Shown one piece after another: positions 35,735-44,392 of a stretch of DNA of 64,000 bases. Made by a program: the position numbers and the translations under genes. The notes beneath the pieces were generated by a model. That model made no database searches. It saw nothing but the letters and a program-made list of their open reading frames with translations, and was not told where the DNA came from. Numbering within the stretch: the first letter of the stretch is position 1; each line of letters starts with the position of its first letter. The DNA is from Fundicoccus ignavus (lineage in GTDB: Bacteria; Bacillota; Bacilli; Lactobacillales; Aerococcaceae): positions 1-64,000 of the forward strand of contig NZ_WJQT01000008.1 of assembly GCF_009659375.1 (NCBI RefSeq), read 5' to 3'.

Positions 35735-36421
35735 ATGATTCAATTAACGAATATAAGTAAACAATATGATAATGGTATTGTTGCTGTGAATGATATTACG
35801 TTGCGCATTGAGCAAGGCGAGTTTGTCTATGTCGTTGGACCAAGTGGTTCAGGTAAATCAACATTTATGAAATTACTCAACCGTGAAGTGAAGGCAACAA
35901 CAGGCAGTCTAACGGTCGGTAAATTTAAATTAGACCGCATTAAGAAAAGAGAATTACCGATGTTAAGACGTGAAGTTGGGGTAGTCTTCCAAGATTTTAA
36001 ATTATTACCTAACTTAACAGCTTTTGAGAATATCGCTTATGCGCTTGAAGTGACTGGCGCAAGCGGTAAAGAAATCAAAAAACGCGTTAATGAAGTCTTG
36101 CAATTAATTGGCTTGAGTCATAAGATTCATCAATACCCTGATGAATTATCAGGTGGTGAACAACAAAGAATTGCGATTGCACGTGCGATTGCGAATAAAC
36201 CACGTATTCTGGTAGCGGACGAGCCAACTGGGAACTTGGACCCTGATACAGCAATGGAAATTATGGAAATTTTAGAAGACATTAACCGCACGGGAACAAC
36301 CGTTATTATGGGAACGCATAATGACTATCTTGTGAACCAACGTAAACACCGTGTGTTGAGATTAGAACGTGGTCGCTTAATCAGTGATTTGTATAAGGGG
36401 GATTATCGTGAAATTAATTAG
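35735..36421 (+). CDS. ftsE: Cell division ATP-binding protein FtsE
   Basis: FtsE is the ATPase of the FtsEX complex, which switches on peptidoglycan hydrolases at division or elongation sites. The 228-residue protein has Walker A GPSGSGKSTFMK near 39-50, the signature LSGGEQQRIAIARAI and Walker B ILVADEPTGNLDP. The length is normal. The start of ftsX lies inside the 3' end, so the two are coupled. Confidence 0.96.
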   Translation: MIQLTNISKQYDNGIVAVNDITLRIEQGEFVYVVGPSGSGKSTFMKLLNREVKATTGSLTVGKFKLDRIKKRELPMLRREVGVVFQDFKLLPNLTAFENIAYALEVTGASGKEIKKRVNEVLQLIGLSHKIHQYPDELSGGEQQRIAIARAIANKPRILVADEPTGNLDPDTAMEIMEILEDINRTGTTVIMGTHNDYLVNQRKHRVLRLERGRLISDLYKGDYREIN

Positions 36422-37298
36422 AAACTTCTTTCGTCATATTCGCGACTCCTTCCGAAATTTATTTAGAAACGGCTGGATGACCACAGCATCAATCTTGGCG
36501 ATGACCGTTACAATGTTTATGGTTGGAAGCCTTGTGTTAGTCTTTGCGAATGTTCAAAAATTAACTAACGAAGTTGAACAAGAAATTCAAGTGCGTGTTA
36601 ACATTGATCCTGTTGCAAGCGAAGCAGATGAAGAAACATTGGGTGAAGAAATTGCATCCATTGAGTTTGTCGAAGAAGTGATTTATCGATCAAAAGAAGA
36701 TGAATTAGCAGAATATCAGGAAATTATTACAGAGAATTTTGATGAACTTGAAGGTGATTCAAATCCACTCAACAACATGTACTTAGTTCATGTAACAGGA
36801 CCGCAAAATATTGAAATAGTCGTAGATCAAATTAACGCTCTAGATAATGTGCTGGTGGCTAACTTAGGATCGATTGACCTAAGTGGTTTAATCAATGCGA
36901 TTGAAGTAACGCGTTATGTGCTTGCTTTATTAGCAGCGGTCTTTGTAGTTATTGCAGTCTTACTCATTTCAAATACAATTCGTCTAACGATTTATGCCCG
37001 TCAAACAGAGATTGAAATTATGCGTTTAGTTGGAGCTAAGAATAGCTTTATCCGTGCACCTTTTGTTTACGAAGGGGCGACGATCGGACTAATTGGTTCT
37101 GCTTTTGCCATCGCGGTTTTATATGCTGTTTACCAAGGATTGCAGAATGCAGCGGGTGAGTTATTTGCCATCAATACCAGTTTCTTAATACCGACGATGC
37201 CAAGTATTATTTTTATCGGAATTGGCATAGGAATCCTAGGGATTTTACTAGGTGTTATGGGCGCAAGACGTTCAGTTAGAAAATTATTAGTGAATTAA
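36408..37298 (+). CDS. ftsX: Cell division membrane protein FtsX
   Basis: FtsX is the membrane partner of FtsE. The 296-residue protein has an N-terminal amphipathic start (KLIRNFFRHIRDSFRNLFRN), a first membrane segment near 29-50, an extracellular domain of about 120 residues that contacts hydrolases or their activators (PcsB or CwlO type), then three membrane segments. The start is GTG 36408 behind AAGGGGG (36395-36401), overlapping ftsE by 14 bp. No pcsB-like hydrolase gene is adjacent. Confidence 0.94.
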   Translation: MKLIRNFFRHIRDSFRNLFRNGWMTTASILAMTVTMFMVGSLVLVFANVQKLTNEVEQEIQVRVNIDPVASEADEETLGEEIASIEFVEEVIYRSKEDELAEYQEIITENFDELEGDSNPLNNMYLVHVTGPQNIEIVVDQINALDNVLVANLGSIDLSGLINAIEVTRYVLALLAAVFVVIAVLLISNTIRLTIYARQTEIEIMRLVGAKNSFIRAPFVYEGATIGLIGSAFAIAVLYAVYQGLQNAAGELFAINTSFLIPTMPSIIFIGIGIGILGILLGVMGARRSVRKLLVN

Positions 37299-37340
37299 TA
37301 TCAACTTGGGGCTGAGAATTTAGGAACCATCTGTGAGAAA

Positions 37341-37389
37341 AAGCAGTTTTGTATCATAGCTTTTATAAGCTTGATACGAAGCTGTTTTT
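37341..37389 (+). terminator. Intrinsic terminator after ftsX
   Basis: AAGCAG..GTATCA (37341-37356) pairs with TGATAC..GCTG (37372-37384) with an internal bulge, followed by T. Confidence 0.75.
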
Positions 37390-37605
37390 GTATTATAAGA
37401 GAAGATTAGTTGTATGTTGATTACCGTGCTTGATGCTTCGTTCAGCTTATTGTTTTTCCAATGCTGTGGTCGCTTTCATAGCCTTCGCTATCGTTCAAGC
37501 TTTTCCAGCTCAATCGGTTAAGCTTTGTCTACTTCGCTTAGCTTATAGTGAGAGCAGCTGTGCCAATTATACCGCTTTGGAAACAAGTCGCTTAGCTATG
37601 CTGAA
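37390..37605 (+). repeat. Element A, copy 9 (somewhat worn)
   Basis: It starts at the terminator T-run with TATTATAAGAGAAGATTAG and GTATGTTGATTA, then GCTTCGTTCAGCTTATTG, GTGGTCGCTTTCATAGCC, CAGCTCAATCGGTTAAGC and the right arm ACCGCTTTGGAAACAAGTCG. The terminal hairpin is not recognisable. The stretch 37606-37825 has no other gene or clear site. Confidence 0.75.
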
Positions 37606-37825
37606 CTAAATTTCGGGTAGCGATTCAACTAAAAGCTCGGAATATTATTGGCAAAGAAAATAAACTGTTCTAGATAGGCTTCGGGCACAGTTCGAGGCGT
37701 ATTTGTCAAATAAGTTTGTGGTTCAAATCTTTCATTCTTGAATTTATTTTGTTACGATAGGAAAAGGTAAGGCTTGAAAACTTACAAGACAAAGCACGAT
37801 TGTTTGGTCTAATAGGAGGCAGAAA

Positions 37826-38581
37826 ATGAAAAAGGTTTTAGTCGTAGATGACGAAATATCGATTTTAACGTTGCTAGAATATAATTTAACGCAAGCGGGT
37901 TACCAGGTTGAAACCGCAGGAGATGGTGAGCAAGCCTATAAGCTTATCAGAGAAAATAAGTATGATTTTATTATTTTAGATATTATGTTGCCAGGTATGG
38001 ATGGGATGGATGTTTGCCGCCGAGTACGTCAAGATCGCATCAAAACACCGATTCTTATGTTAACTGCTAAAGGTGATGAGTACGATAAGATTATCGGCTT
38101 AGAGCTAGGGGCAGATGATTATATGACCAAACCTTTTAGCCCGCGTGAAGTATTAGCGCGTATTAAAGCTATATTTAGAAGAACAGAAGTAGAACCAGTT
38201 TTAGATTTATCTTCTAATTCAGTGGATAAAGATTCTAACAGTTCAGCATTTCTTGAAGATGATGACGAAGAAACAGTGATTCGTTTGGGCGAAATTGAAA
38301 TCTACTCGGAGCGTTATGAAGTGAAAGTAGGTGGAAAGGAAGTCGAAGTTACACCAAAAGAGTTTGAGTTGCTTTTATATATGGCAACACGTAAAGGCCG
38401 AATTTTAAGCCGCGACCAACTTCTAAACCGTATTTGGAACTTTGATTATGCGGGTGAAACGCGTATTGTAGATGTTCATATTAGCCATCTACGTGAGAAA
38501 ATTGAAAAAGATACGAAAAATCCAGAGTATATTAAAACCGTTCGTGGTTTTGGATATAAATTTGAGGTGCCAGGCGAATGA
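37826..38581 (+). CDS. phoP: Phosphate response regulator PhoP (PhoB-like)
   Basis: The 251-residue OmpR/PhoB-family regulator has a receiver domain (phosphoryl acceptor Asp52 in IILDIMLPG, Lys in MTKPF) and a C-terminal winged helix (about 150-248; VTPKEFELLLYMATRKGRIL, RIVDVHISHLREKIEK, TVRGFGYKFE). The linker is unusually long and acidic (about 125-150). The kinase gene overlaps the stop by 4 bp and the pst genes follow, so the target is very likely phosphate uptake. Direct-repeat boxes before pstC and pstS are the probable binding sites. Confidence 0.88.
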   Translation: MKKVLVVDDEISILTLLEYNLTQAGYQVETAGDGEQAYKLIRENKYDFIILDIMLPGMDGMDVCRRVRQDRIKTPILMLTAKGDEYDKIIGLELGADDYMTKPFSPREVLARIKAIFRRTEVEPVLDLSSNSVDKDSNSSAFLEDDDEETVIRLGEIEIYSERYEVKVGGKEVEVTPKEFELLLYMATRKGRILSRDQLLNRIWNFDYAGETRIVDVHISHLREKIEKDTKNPEYIKTVRGFGYKFEVPGE

Positions 38582-40347
38582 TGTGGGGGCAGAAAATACG
38601 ACGGAATCGTCGCATGTTGTTGAGCTTAATCGCAATTATTGGCTTAATAATAGGTTTTGCCCACTTACTTCAGAATGAAATAAACGAAGATCTAAATGCA
38701 TCCTTAGTAGCAAATGCTGAGATTCATGCACAAAGTATCGAGTCAGTGATTGAAGAGGTTTCTTTAGATGCTTATATTGACGAAATTAAACTATACTCAC
38801 AGCTTATTCCAGATGAACGTGCTGTTTTACTAGTAGAAGATGATCAAATAAGAAACAAAGCCGTGCCTGAATTTTTATGGACACAAATAGATAATCAAGC
38901 AATTGAACGACCTCATATTATGGCAATTCAGTCAGCGATTAAGTCAACTGATGATGAAGTTGTCCGTTGGAAAAGCCAAGGACTTAATGGAATCGCCTAT
39001 AGAATTGGGCAGGCAGATGTTGACTTATGGATTATTGAAAGCTTGCCGGAAGATTATTTTAAACTTCATGAACATATCTTTTGGCTAACAGTTGTCTTGA
39101 TGTTGGTTTTAATTTCTGTGTTAACTTTTATTGTTTACCGCGAAGTGTTACAAAACTTTAGCGTACCCTTGGAGAAGATTGAAAGTGGTGTCAAAGGCTT
39201 ACTTGATTCTAATGAGACAATAGAATATATCAACCACGATTTACCCGTTGTCGACCGAGTGGGACAAACTTTAAATCAGACTGGACAACGTTTACTGAGA
39301 CAAAGAAAGGTGTTACTCGCTAGCCAACAACAATTATCTGTTTTGCTAGATCACATTAACTTGGGCGTAGTTGTCGTTAATCGTAGAGGCTTGGTTGAAT
39401 TATTTAATCCAACAGCGCGGAAGTTATTGGCGCTCGACATTACTTCTTTAGGTAAATCCTATGAGTCAGTTATTAAGAGTTTCCTACTCATCAATATGAT
39501 CAAATTAGTGGGTGAATCTGGAGAGGCGATGAGTGATGAGGTTGAGATGTTCATCCCTACTTCGAGGTATATCGATGTGAACATTGTACCCTTTACACAA
39601 GACGCAACGCGTATGGAAGGCTCTGTGCTAGTGCTGCTTTACGATGTGACTGAAATACATCGCTTAGAGACTGTCAGATCAGAATTTGTGGCCAATGCCT
39701 CGCACGAACTTAGAACGCCAGTCACTTCGATTAAGGGTTTTGCGGAAACTTTACAAGCTGGTGCATTGAAAGATCCTGAGAAGGCTGAAACTTTTGTTGG
39801 TATTATTGCCAATGAAAGTCAAAGATTAGAGACGATTATTAACGATATACTCGAACTATCACGTGTAGAAAAACGTGCCGTACCAGTTATAAATACAGAA
39901 ATAGATCTTGTGCAAGTCGCACATGATATGGCAGACTTCTTTAGAAAGAAAGCCAAGAAAAAAAACATATCAATTGCGGTCATTGCTGATAAGCCAGTTA
40001 TTTATCGAGGCGACAAGCACCGAATTGAACAAATTTTAACCAATTTAATCGATAACGCGATTAACTATTCAGATTTAGGGGATCACATTGATATCCTTTT
40101 ATGGGACAAAAAACGCCACATCAAATTTGCGGTTAAAGACACCGGAATGGGCATCCCTGAAGAAAACAAAGAAAGAATTTTTGAAAGATTTTACCGTGTT
40201 GATAAAGGTAGAAGCCGAAACTCTGGTGGTACCGGACTAGGTTTATCAATCGTACGCAATCTAATCAAAAACATGAATGGAAAGTTAGATTTAGATAGTG
40301 AAGTCGGTAAAGGGTCAACCTTCTCCGTCACATTACCGAAAAATTAA
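38578..40347 (+). CDS. phoR: Phosphate sensor histidine kinase PhoR
   Basis: The 589-residue membrane kinase has a first membrane helix (about 12-30), an extracellular domain of about 130 residues, a second helix (about 164-186), a PAS domain (about 255-350, starting LLDHINLGVVVVNRRGL), the HisKA site ASHELRTPVTSIKGF with His376, and the ATPase domain with NLIDNAINYS, DTGMGIP and GGTGLGLSIV. The start codon overlaps the phoP stop (ATGA). With phoP it forms the two-component system that controls the adjacent pst genes. Confidence 0.88.
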   Translation: MMWGQKIRRNRRMLLSLIAIIGLIIGFAHLLQNEINEDLNASLVANAEIHAQSIESVIEEVSLDAYIDEIKLYSQLIPDERAVLLVEDDQIRNKAVPEFLWTQIDNQAIERPHIMAIQSAIKSTDDEVVRWKSQGLNGIAYRIGQADVDLWIIESLPEDYFKLHEHIFWLTVVLMLVLISVLTFIVYREVLQNFSVPLEKIESGVKGLLDSNETIEYINHDLPVVDRVGQTLNQTGQRLLRQRKVLLASQQQLSVLLDHINLGVVVVNRRGLVELFNPTARKLLALDITSLGKSYESVIKSFLLINMIKLVGESGEAMSDEVEMFIPTSRYIDVNIVPFTQDATRMEGSVLVLLYDVTEIHRLETVRSEFVANASHELRTPVTSIKGFAETLQAGALKDPEKAETFVGIIANESQRLETIINDILELSRVEKRAVPVINTEIDLVQVAHDMADFFRKKAKKKNISIAVIADKPVIYRGDKHRIEQILTNLIDNAINYSDLGDHIDILLWDKKRHIKFAVKDTGMGIPEENKERIFERFYRVDKGRSRNSGGTGLGLSIVRNLIKNMNGKLDLDSEVGKGSTFSVTLPKN

Positions 40348-40351
40348 TCTG

Positions 40352-40385
40352 AAGACTATGTGGATAATTCCATGTAGTCTTTTTA
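40352..40385 (+). terminator. Intrinsic terminator after phoR
   Basis: AAGACTATGTGG (40352-40363) pairs with CCATGTAGTCTT (40370-40381) with one mismatch pair, followed by T. Confidence 0.85.
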
Positions 40386-40443
40386 TTTAACCGAAATATT
40401 TGAATTTATCATTGTGGGTGACAACTTTAGATATAACGATCTA

Positions 40444-40508
40444 ATTTCTCTTGAAAAATCAAAGCTTGGTTTAACGATTGTGCCTCCTTATGGAAATTCA
40501 AGAGAAAT
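40444..40508. repeat. Inverted repeat between phoR and pstC
   Basis: ATTTCTCTTGA (40444-40454) is exactly complementary to TCAAGAGAAAT (40498-40508) across 43 nt. It lies upstream of the Pho boxes. It has no T-run, so it is not an obvious terminator; it may be a binding site or a leftover of a mobile element. Confidence 0.5.
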
Positions 40509-40561
40509 ATTGCGATAACAACGTAAAGGCTTACATATTAAGACTGGCTAAGAAAGCGCAA

Positions 40562-40615
40562 TTGACGTAAAATTTACACTAAATTTACAAGAAATTTACA
40601 AAGCAACTGTACAAT
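40562..40615 (+). promoter_or_regulatory. PhoP boxes and promoter of the pstCAB-phoU operon
   Basis: TTTACA occurs at 40573, 40584 and 40595, exactly 11 bp apart, with a weaker TTGACG at 40562 in phase. A TACAAT -10 at 40610-40615 begins 9 nt after the last repeat. PhoP of Firmicutes binds TT(A/T/C)ACA repeats of this spacing near the -35 region of activated promoters. The same geometry is seen before pstS. Confidence 0.8.
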
Positions 40616-40686
40616 GGATGAGAATTAGTTTGTTAAAATGACCCAGTAGTCATCGTGTGTGAAAATACATGTGGAGGAGAAAAATT

Positions 40687-41598
40687 ATGCAACGTGATTT
40701 TAGTGAGAAATTTATGAAATATGTGTTTATGTTCTGTGCACTTATTTCAATCATCTCTATTTTATTGATTTTCTACTTTATTTTTATCGGAGGTAGAGTA
40801 GTAGATACACCAAATGGAAGAATTCTTGAATTTGATGGAGGCTTACCATTCTTAACAGAAAAAGGCTTCTTGGATGTAATTTTCGGAACAAATTGGAGAC
40901 CAAACGCTTCAACCCCTTCATTTGGAATCTTACCAATGATTATTGGATCAATTCTAGTAACTTTGGGAGCAATTATTGTAGGTGTGCCAATTGGAGTATT
41001 AACTGCAATATTTATGGCAAAGTTCTGCCCCCCAAAATTATATAAAATTTTTAAGCCAGCTATTAACTTAATGGCTGCTATTCCATCAATTGTTTATGGT
41101 TTCTTTGCACTACAAATTCTAGTACCACTAATGAGAAATATCATGCCAGGTAATGGTATGAACATGGTGACGGCATCAATTCTTTTAGGAATTATGATCT
41201 TACCGACGATTATCGGGATGTCAGAAGCATCAATTCGTGCCGTACCAGATTCTTTCTATCAAGCGAGTGTCGGCTTAGGCGCAACCCATGAGCGATCAGT
41301 AATGAGAGTAGTTGTACCAGCAGCGAGTTCAGGGATTTTATCTTCGATTATTCTAGGAATTGGTCGTGCAATTGGTGAAACGATGGCCGTAGTATTGGTT
41401 GCTGGTAACCAACCAAGAATTCCAGATAGCCTATCTGATGGTGTACGTACATTGACAACGAACATTGTCCTTGAAATGGGCTATGCTTCAGGAGATCACC
41501 GTCAAGCTCTAATTGCGACGGCGGCAGTCTTGTTCGTCTTTATTATTGTGATTAACTCAGTCTTCATGGTAGTTAAGGCGAGAGGAGAGCAAAAATAA
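40687..41598 (+). CDS. pstC: Phosphate ABC transporter permease PstC
   Basis: The 303-residue protein is one of two membrane subunits of the high-affinity phosphate transporter. It has six hydrophobic segments, an extracellular loop after the first (about 40-80), and the permease signature EASIRAVPDSFYQASVGLGA near 180-199 that contacts PstB. The start ATG 40687 follows GGAGGAG (40673-40679); an earlier in-frame ATG at 40669 overlaps this site. The stop overlaps the pstA start by one base (TAATG). Confidence 0.95.
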   Translation: MQRDFSEKFMKYVFMFCALISIISILLIFYFIFIGGRVVDTPNGRILEFDGGLPFLTEKGFLDVIFGTNWRPNASTPSFGILPMIIGSILVTLGAIIVGVPIGVLTAIFMAKFCPPKLYKIFKPAINLMAAIPSIVYGFFALQILVPLMRNIMPGNGMNMVTASILLGIMILPTIIGMSEASIRAVPDSFYQASVGLGATHERSVMRVVVPAASSGILSSIILGIGRAIGETMAVVLVAGNQPRIPDSLSDGVRTLTTNIVLEMGYASGDHRQALIATAAVLFVFIIVINSVFMVVKARGEQK

Positions 41599-42416
41599 TG
41601 AAAAAATTTAACTTAACAAAATTTCTAGTTTGGGGCTCAGCACTATTTACATTAGGTGTACTGGCCTATATTATCCTATTTATTTTATGGAATGGTATTC
41701 CAGCAATGAACTTAGGTTTGTTCGAATGGAAATACACATCTAATAACGTTTCGATGATGCCGGCCATTATTTCAACGTTGATTATAATTGGTTTATCATT
41801 ACTTATCGCAGCACCGATTGGCGTGTTTACAGCTTTCTACTTAGTAGAATATGCCGACCGTGGCAGTCGTTTCTTACGAGTGATTCGTTTAGCAACGGAT
41901 ACTTTAGCAGCAGTGCCATCTATTGTATTTGGTTTATTCGGGATGTTATTCTTCGTCATTCAAATGGAAATGGGCTACTCACATATTGCAGGTATTCTAA
42001 CATTAACGATTATGATTTTGCCTGTCATTATTTCTTCAACAGAAGAAGCCTTACTATCTGTAGATAACTCATTAAGAATGGGTAGTTTAGCTTTAGGAGC
42101 AGGAAAATTAAGAACAATCTTTACCGTAGTACTACCCGTCGCAATGCCTGGAATTCTTTCAGGAATTATTCTAGCAATTGGTCGTATTGTCGGTGAATCA
42201 GCAGCTCTACTTTATACAATGGGATCATCAAGTGGTATGATTAGCAGTTTAACTTCATCAGGACGAACATTAGCAGTTCACATGTATGTGTTATCGAATG
42301 AAGGTTTCCATGTGAAAGAAGCGTATGCGACAGCGACAGTATTAATTGTCATTGTTTTGATTATCAACAGTCTATCGACATTCATCGGTAACAAATTAGG
42401 TTCGGGAGGAAAATAA
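41598..42416 (+). CDS. pstA: Phosphate ABC transporter permease PstA
   Basis: The 272-residue second membrane subunit of the Pst transporter. Six hydrophobic segments are visible, with the coupling motif [22 protein letters not shown] and the periplasm-side [14 protein letters not shown] typical of PstA. The ATG at 41598 overlaps the pstC stop; the ribosome site GAGGAG is inside pstC. pstB starts 1 bp after its stop, so the genes are tightly coupled. Confidence 0.95.
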   Translation: MKKFNLTKFLVWGSALFTLGVLAYIILFILWNGIPAMNLGLFEWKYTSNNVSMMPAIISTLIIIGLSLLIAAPIGVFTAFYLVEYADRGSRFLRVIRLATDTLAAVPSIVFGLFGMLFFVIQMEMGYSHIAGILTLTIMILPVIISSTEEALLSVDNSLRMGSLALGAGKLRTIFTVVLPVAMPGILSGIILAIGRIVGESAALLYTMGSSSGMISSLTSSGRTLAVHMYVLSNEGFHVKEAYATATVLIVIVLIINSLSTFIGNKLGSGGK

Positions 42417-42417
42417 T

Positions 42418-43233
42418 ATGGCGAACAATATGTCTGTAACACTAAAAGCAAAAGATGCCAACGCAAGTAACGGTACTGGTAAAACAAAATTCAAAATAAG
42501 TGATCTTGATTTCTATTATGGCGATTTCCACGCTTTGAAAAATTTAAATATGGATATTGAAGAGAGTATCGTAACGGCCTTTATTGGACCTTCTGGTTGT
42601 GGGAAGTCAACGTTCCTAAAAACATTAAATAGAATGCAAGACTTAGTATCTTATGCAAAAGTTGACGGTTTAATTTCTTTAGACGGACAAGATATTTACC
42701 AAAAAAACTATGATGTCAATGAATTAAGAAAACGCGTTGGAATGGTATTCCAACATCCAAACCCATTCCCTAAAAGTATTTATGACAACATTGCGTATGG
42801 ACCTCGTACGCACGGAATCAAAGATTCAGCGCAATTAGATCAAATCGTTGAAGAAAGTCTTCGTGGTGCAGCAATTTGGGATGAAGTTAAAGACAAATTA
42901 CACCGTAAAGCTACAGATATTTCAGGAGGGCAACAACAACGTATTTGTATCGCCCGTGCGATTGCGAATGGACCAGAAGTATTATTAATGGATGAGCCAA
43001 CATCAGCGCTTGACCCGATTTCTACAAACAAAATTGAAGATTTAATCAATGAATTAAAAGAAAAATATACAGTAGTTATCGTAACTCACAACATGCAACA
43101 AGCAGCACGTATTTCGGATAAAACCGCTTTCTTCTTGAACGGAGAAGTGGTAGAATTTGATGATACAGAAACAATTTTTAGTACGCCAAAAGACCAAAGA
43201 ACTAACGATTATATCTCAGGTCGATTCGGATAA
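42418..43233 (+). CDS. pstB: Phosphate ABC transporter ATP-binding protein PstB
   Basis: The 271-residue ATPase powers the Pst transporter. Walker A is [17 protein letters not shown], the signature is [15 protein letters not shown] and Walker B is [13 protein letters not shown]; the family-specific [20 protein letters not shown] is present. The N-terminus has about 20 extra polar residues before the ABC domain (starting near [12 protein letters not shown]). Only one pstB is seen, unlike genomes with two copies. Confidence 0.96.
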   Translation: MANNMSVTLKAKDANASNGTGKTKFKISDLDFYYGDFHALKNLNMDIEESIVTAFIGPSGCGKSTFLKTLNRMQDLVSYAKVDGLISLDGQDIYQKNYDVNELRKRVGMVFQHPNPFPKSIYDNIAYGPRTHGIKDSAQLDQIVEESLRGAAIWDEVKDKLHRKATDISGGQQQRICIARAIANGPEVLLMDEPTSALDPISTNKIEDLINELKEKYTVVIVTHNMQQAARISDKTAFFLNGEVVEFDDTETIFSTPKDQRTNDYISGRFG

Positions 43234-43265
43234 TCTAAACAACACCCAAATTAGGAGGGGTACTT

Positions 43266-43925
43266 TTGAGAAAAGTCTTTGAAAAAGAATTAAAATCTTT
43301 ATTTGTTCACTTAACTAAATTAGGTATTGCAGCAAATGAAGCCGTACATAAATCAATTAAAGCCCATAATACAGGCGATAAAGAATTGGCTAAGGAGCTA
43401 TTCGCAGATGATCTAAAGATTAATGCCTTAACTATTGAAATCGAAAAAGAAGCTTATCGTATTATTGCATTACAACAGCCGGTGGCTTCAGATTTACGTT
43501 TAGTTTTCACGGTATTAACAGCTAGCTTGGATATTGAAAGAATTGCTGACCATGCGGTATCAATTGGCCGAGCGGTTATTCGTCGTAATGAGTCCGATCA
43601 ACAAGTTGAAGGCTTAAATGATGTAGTCAATAAAATGGCAGAGACAGCTCAAGGTATGATTTCAGATGCAATGGACGCTTTTGTAAACCGTAATGCTGAT
43701 CAAGCACGTGAAGTTGCTTTGCGTGATGAAACTGTCGATGCTGGATTAAAAGAAATCTATCAAGAAAGTGCAAAACGCATGCAAAAAAATACTGAAATGG
43801 TTCCAAGTGGTATTAGCTATATCAATATTGGAAACAGTTTAGAGCGTATTGGTGACTACGTCACAAATATCTGTGAACGTGTGGTTTACCTAAACACGGG
43901 CGAGATTGTTGAATTAAATAAATAG
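43266..43925 (+). CDS. phoU: Phosphate transport regulator PhoU
   Basis: PhoU links the Pst transporter to PhoR and keeps the Pho system off when phosphate is plentiful. The 219-residue protein is two three-helix bundles with the metal-binding motifs EKEAYRIIALQQPVASDLR and DIERIADHAVSIG in the first half and RIGDYVTNICERVVYL in the second. The start is TTG 43266 behind AGGAGGGG (43253-43260). It is the last gene of the pstCAB-phoU operon, with a terminator at 43936. Confidence 0.94.
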   Translation: MRKVFEKELKSLFVHLTKLGIAANEAVHKSIKAHNTGDKELAKELFADDLKINALTIEIEKEAYRIIALQQPVASDLRLVFTVLTASLDIERIADHAVSIGRAVIRRNESDQQVEGLNDVVNKMAETAQGMISDAMDAFVNRNADQAREVALRDETVDAGLKEIYQESAKRMQKNTEMVPSGISYINIGNSLERIGDYVTNICERVVYLNTGEIVELNK

Positions 43926-43935
43926 AAAGTATGCA

Positions 43936-43966
43936 AAACTGATGTTGAAAAACATTGGTTTTTTTT
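43936..43966 (+). terminator. Intrinsic terminator after phoU
   Basis: AAACTGATGTT (43936-43946), loop GAAA, AACATTGGTTT (43951-43961) with two G-T pairs, followed by T. Confidence 0.85.
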
Positions 43967-43969
43967 ACT

Positions 43970-44105
43970 TAAAAGGATTATAAGTTTAACGTTGTTTTAC
44001 CCAGCTTATGCTTCGCACAGCTTATTGGTTTCCAAGGCGGTGGTTGCCTCCAAAACTTTCGCTGGCGCTTCGGGATTTTCTAGCTCAATCGGATCGGTAC
44101 TTTAG
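43970..44105 (+). repeat. Element A, copy 10 (5' half)
   Basis: It starts just after the terminator T-run: AAGGATTATAAGTTTAACG, then GCTTATTGGTTTCCAAGGCG and TAGCTCAATCGGATCGG. The right half is absent and element B sequence follows within about 15 bp. It separates phoU from the pstS promoter. Confidence 0.78.
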
Positions 44106-44115
44106 TTAAACTACT

Positions 44116-44160
44116 ATTCAATGTTTGTACTCGCGAACTGGGTAAGTACGTTGAAACATG
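44116..44160 (+). repeat. Element B fragment
   Basis: TTCAATGTTTGTACTCGCG corresponds to the start of the 177-bp unit. Only this first hairpin remains, with changes in both arms (TGTTT..GTAC and GTAC..GAAACA). Confidence 0.6.
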
Positions 44161-44247
44161 CCTCGTTAATTGGAATAGTATTGTGGCTATGTTGATGGTG
44201 TTAGTTGAAATTTCTTAAACAGCCTATTAAGACGGCACCGAAAGGAC

Positions 44248-44301
44248 TTTACACAAAATTTACATTAGATTTACATGGAATTTATAATGCATCGCTATAA
44301 T
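44248..44301 (+). promoter_or_regulatory. PhoP boxes and promoter of pstS
   Basis: TTTACA occurs at 44248, 44259 and 44270, with TTTATA at 44281, all 11 bp apart. TATAAT at 44296-44301 begins 9 nt after the last repeat. This is the same layout as before pstC, so pstS is its own PhoP-controlled transcript. Confidence 0.85.
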
Positions 44302-44392
44302 AATAGATGTACTGATAAGTAAGTGCTTATTAGACGATTGATTAATGTATGTTGACAGTCGATCAGAGTTAAAATCAAAGGAGATGTAATTA

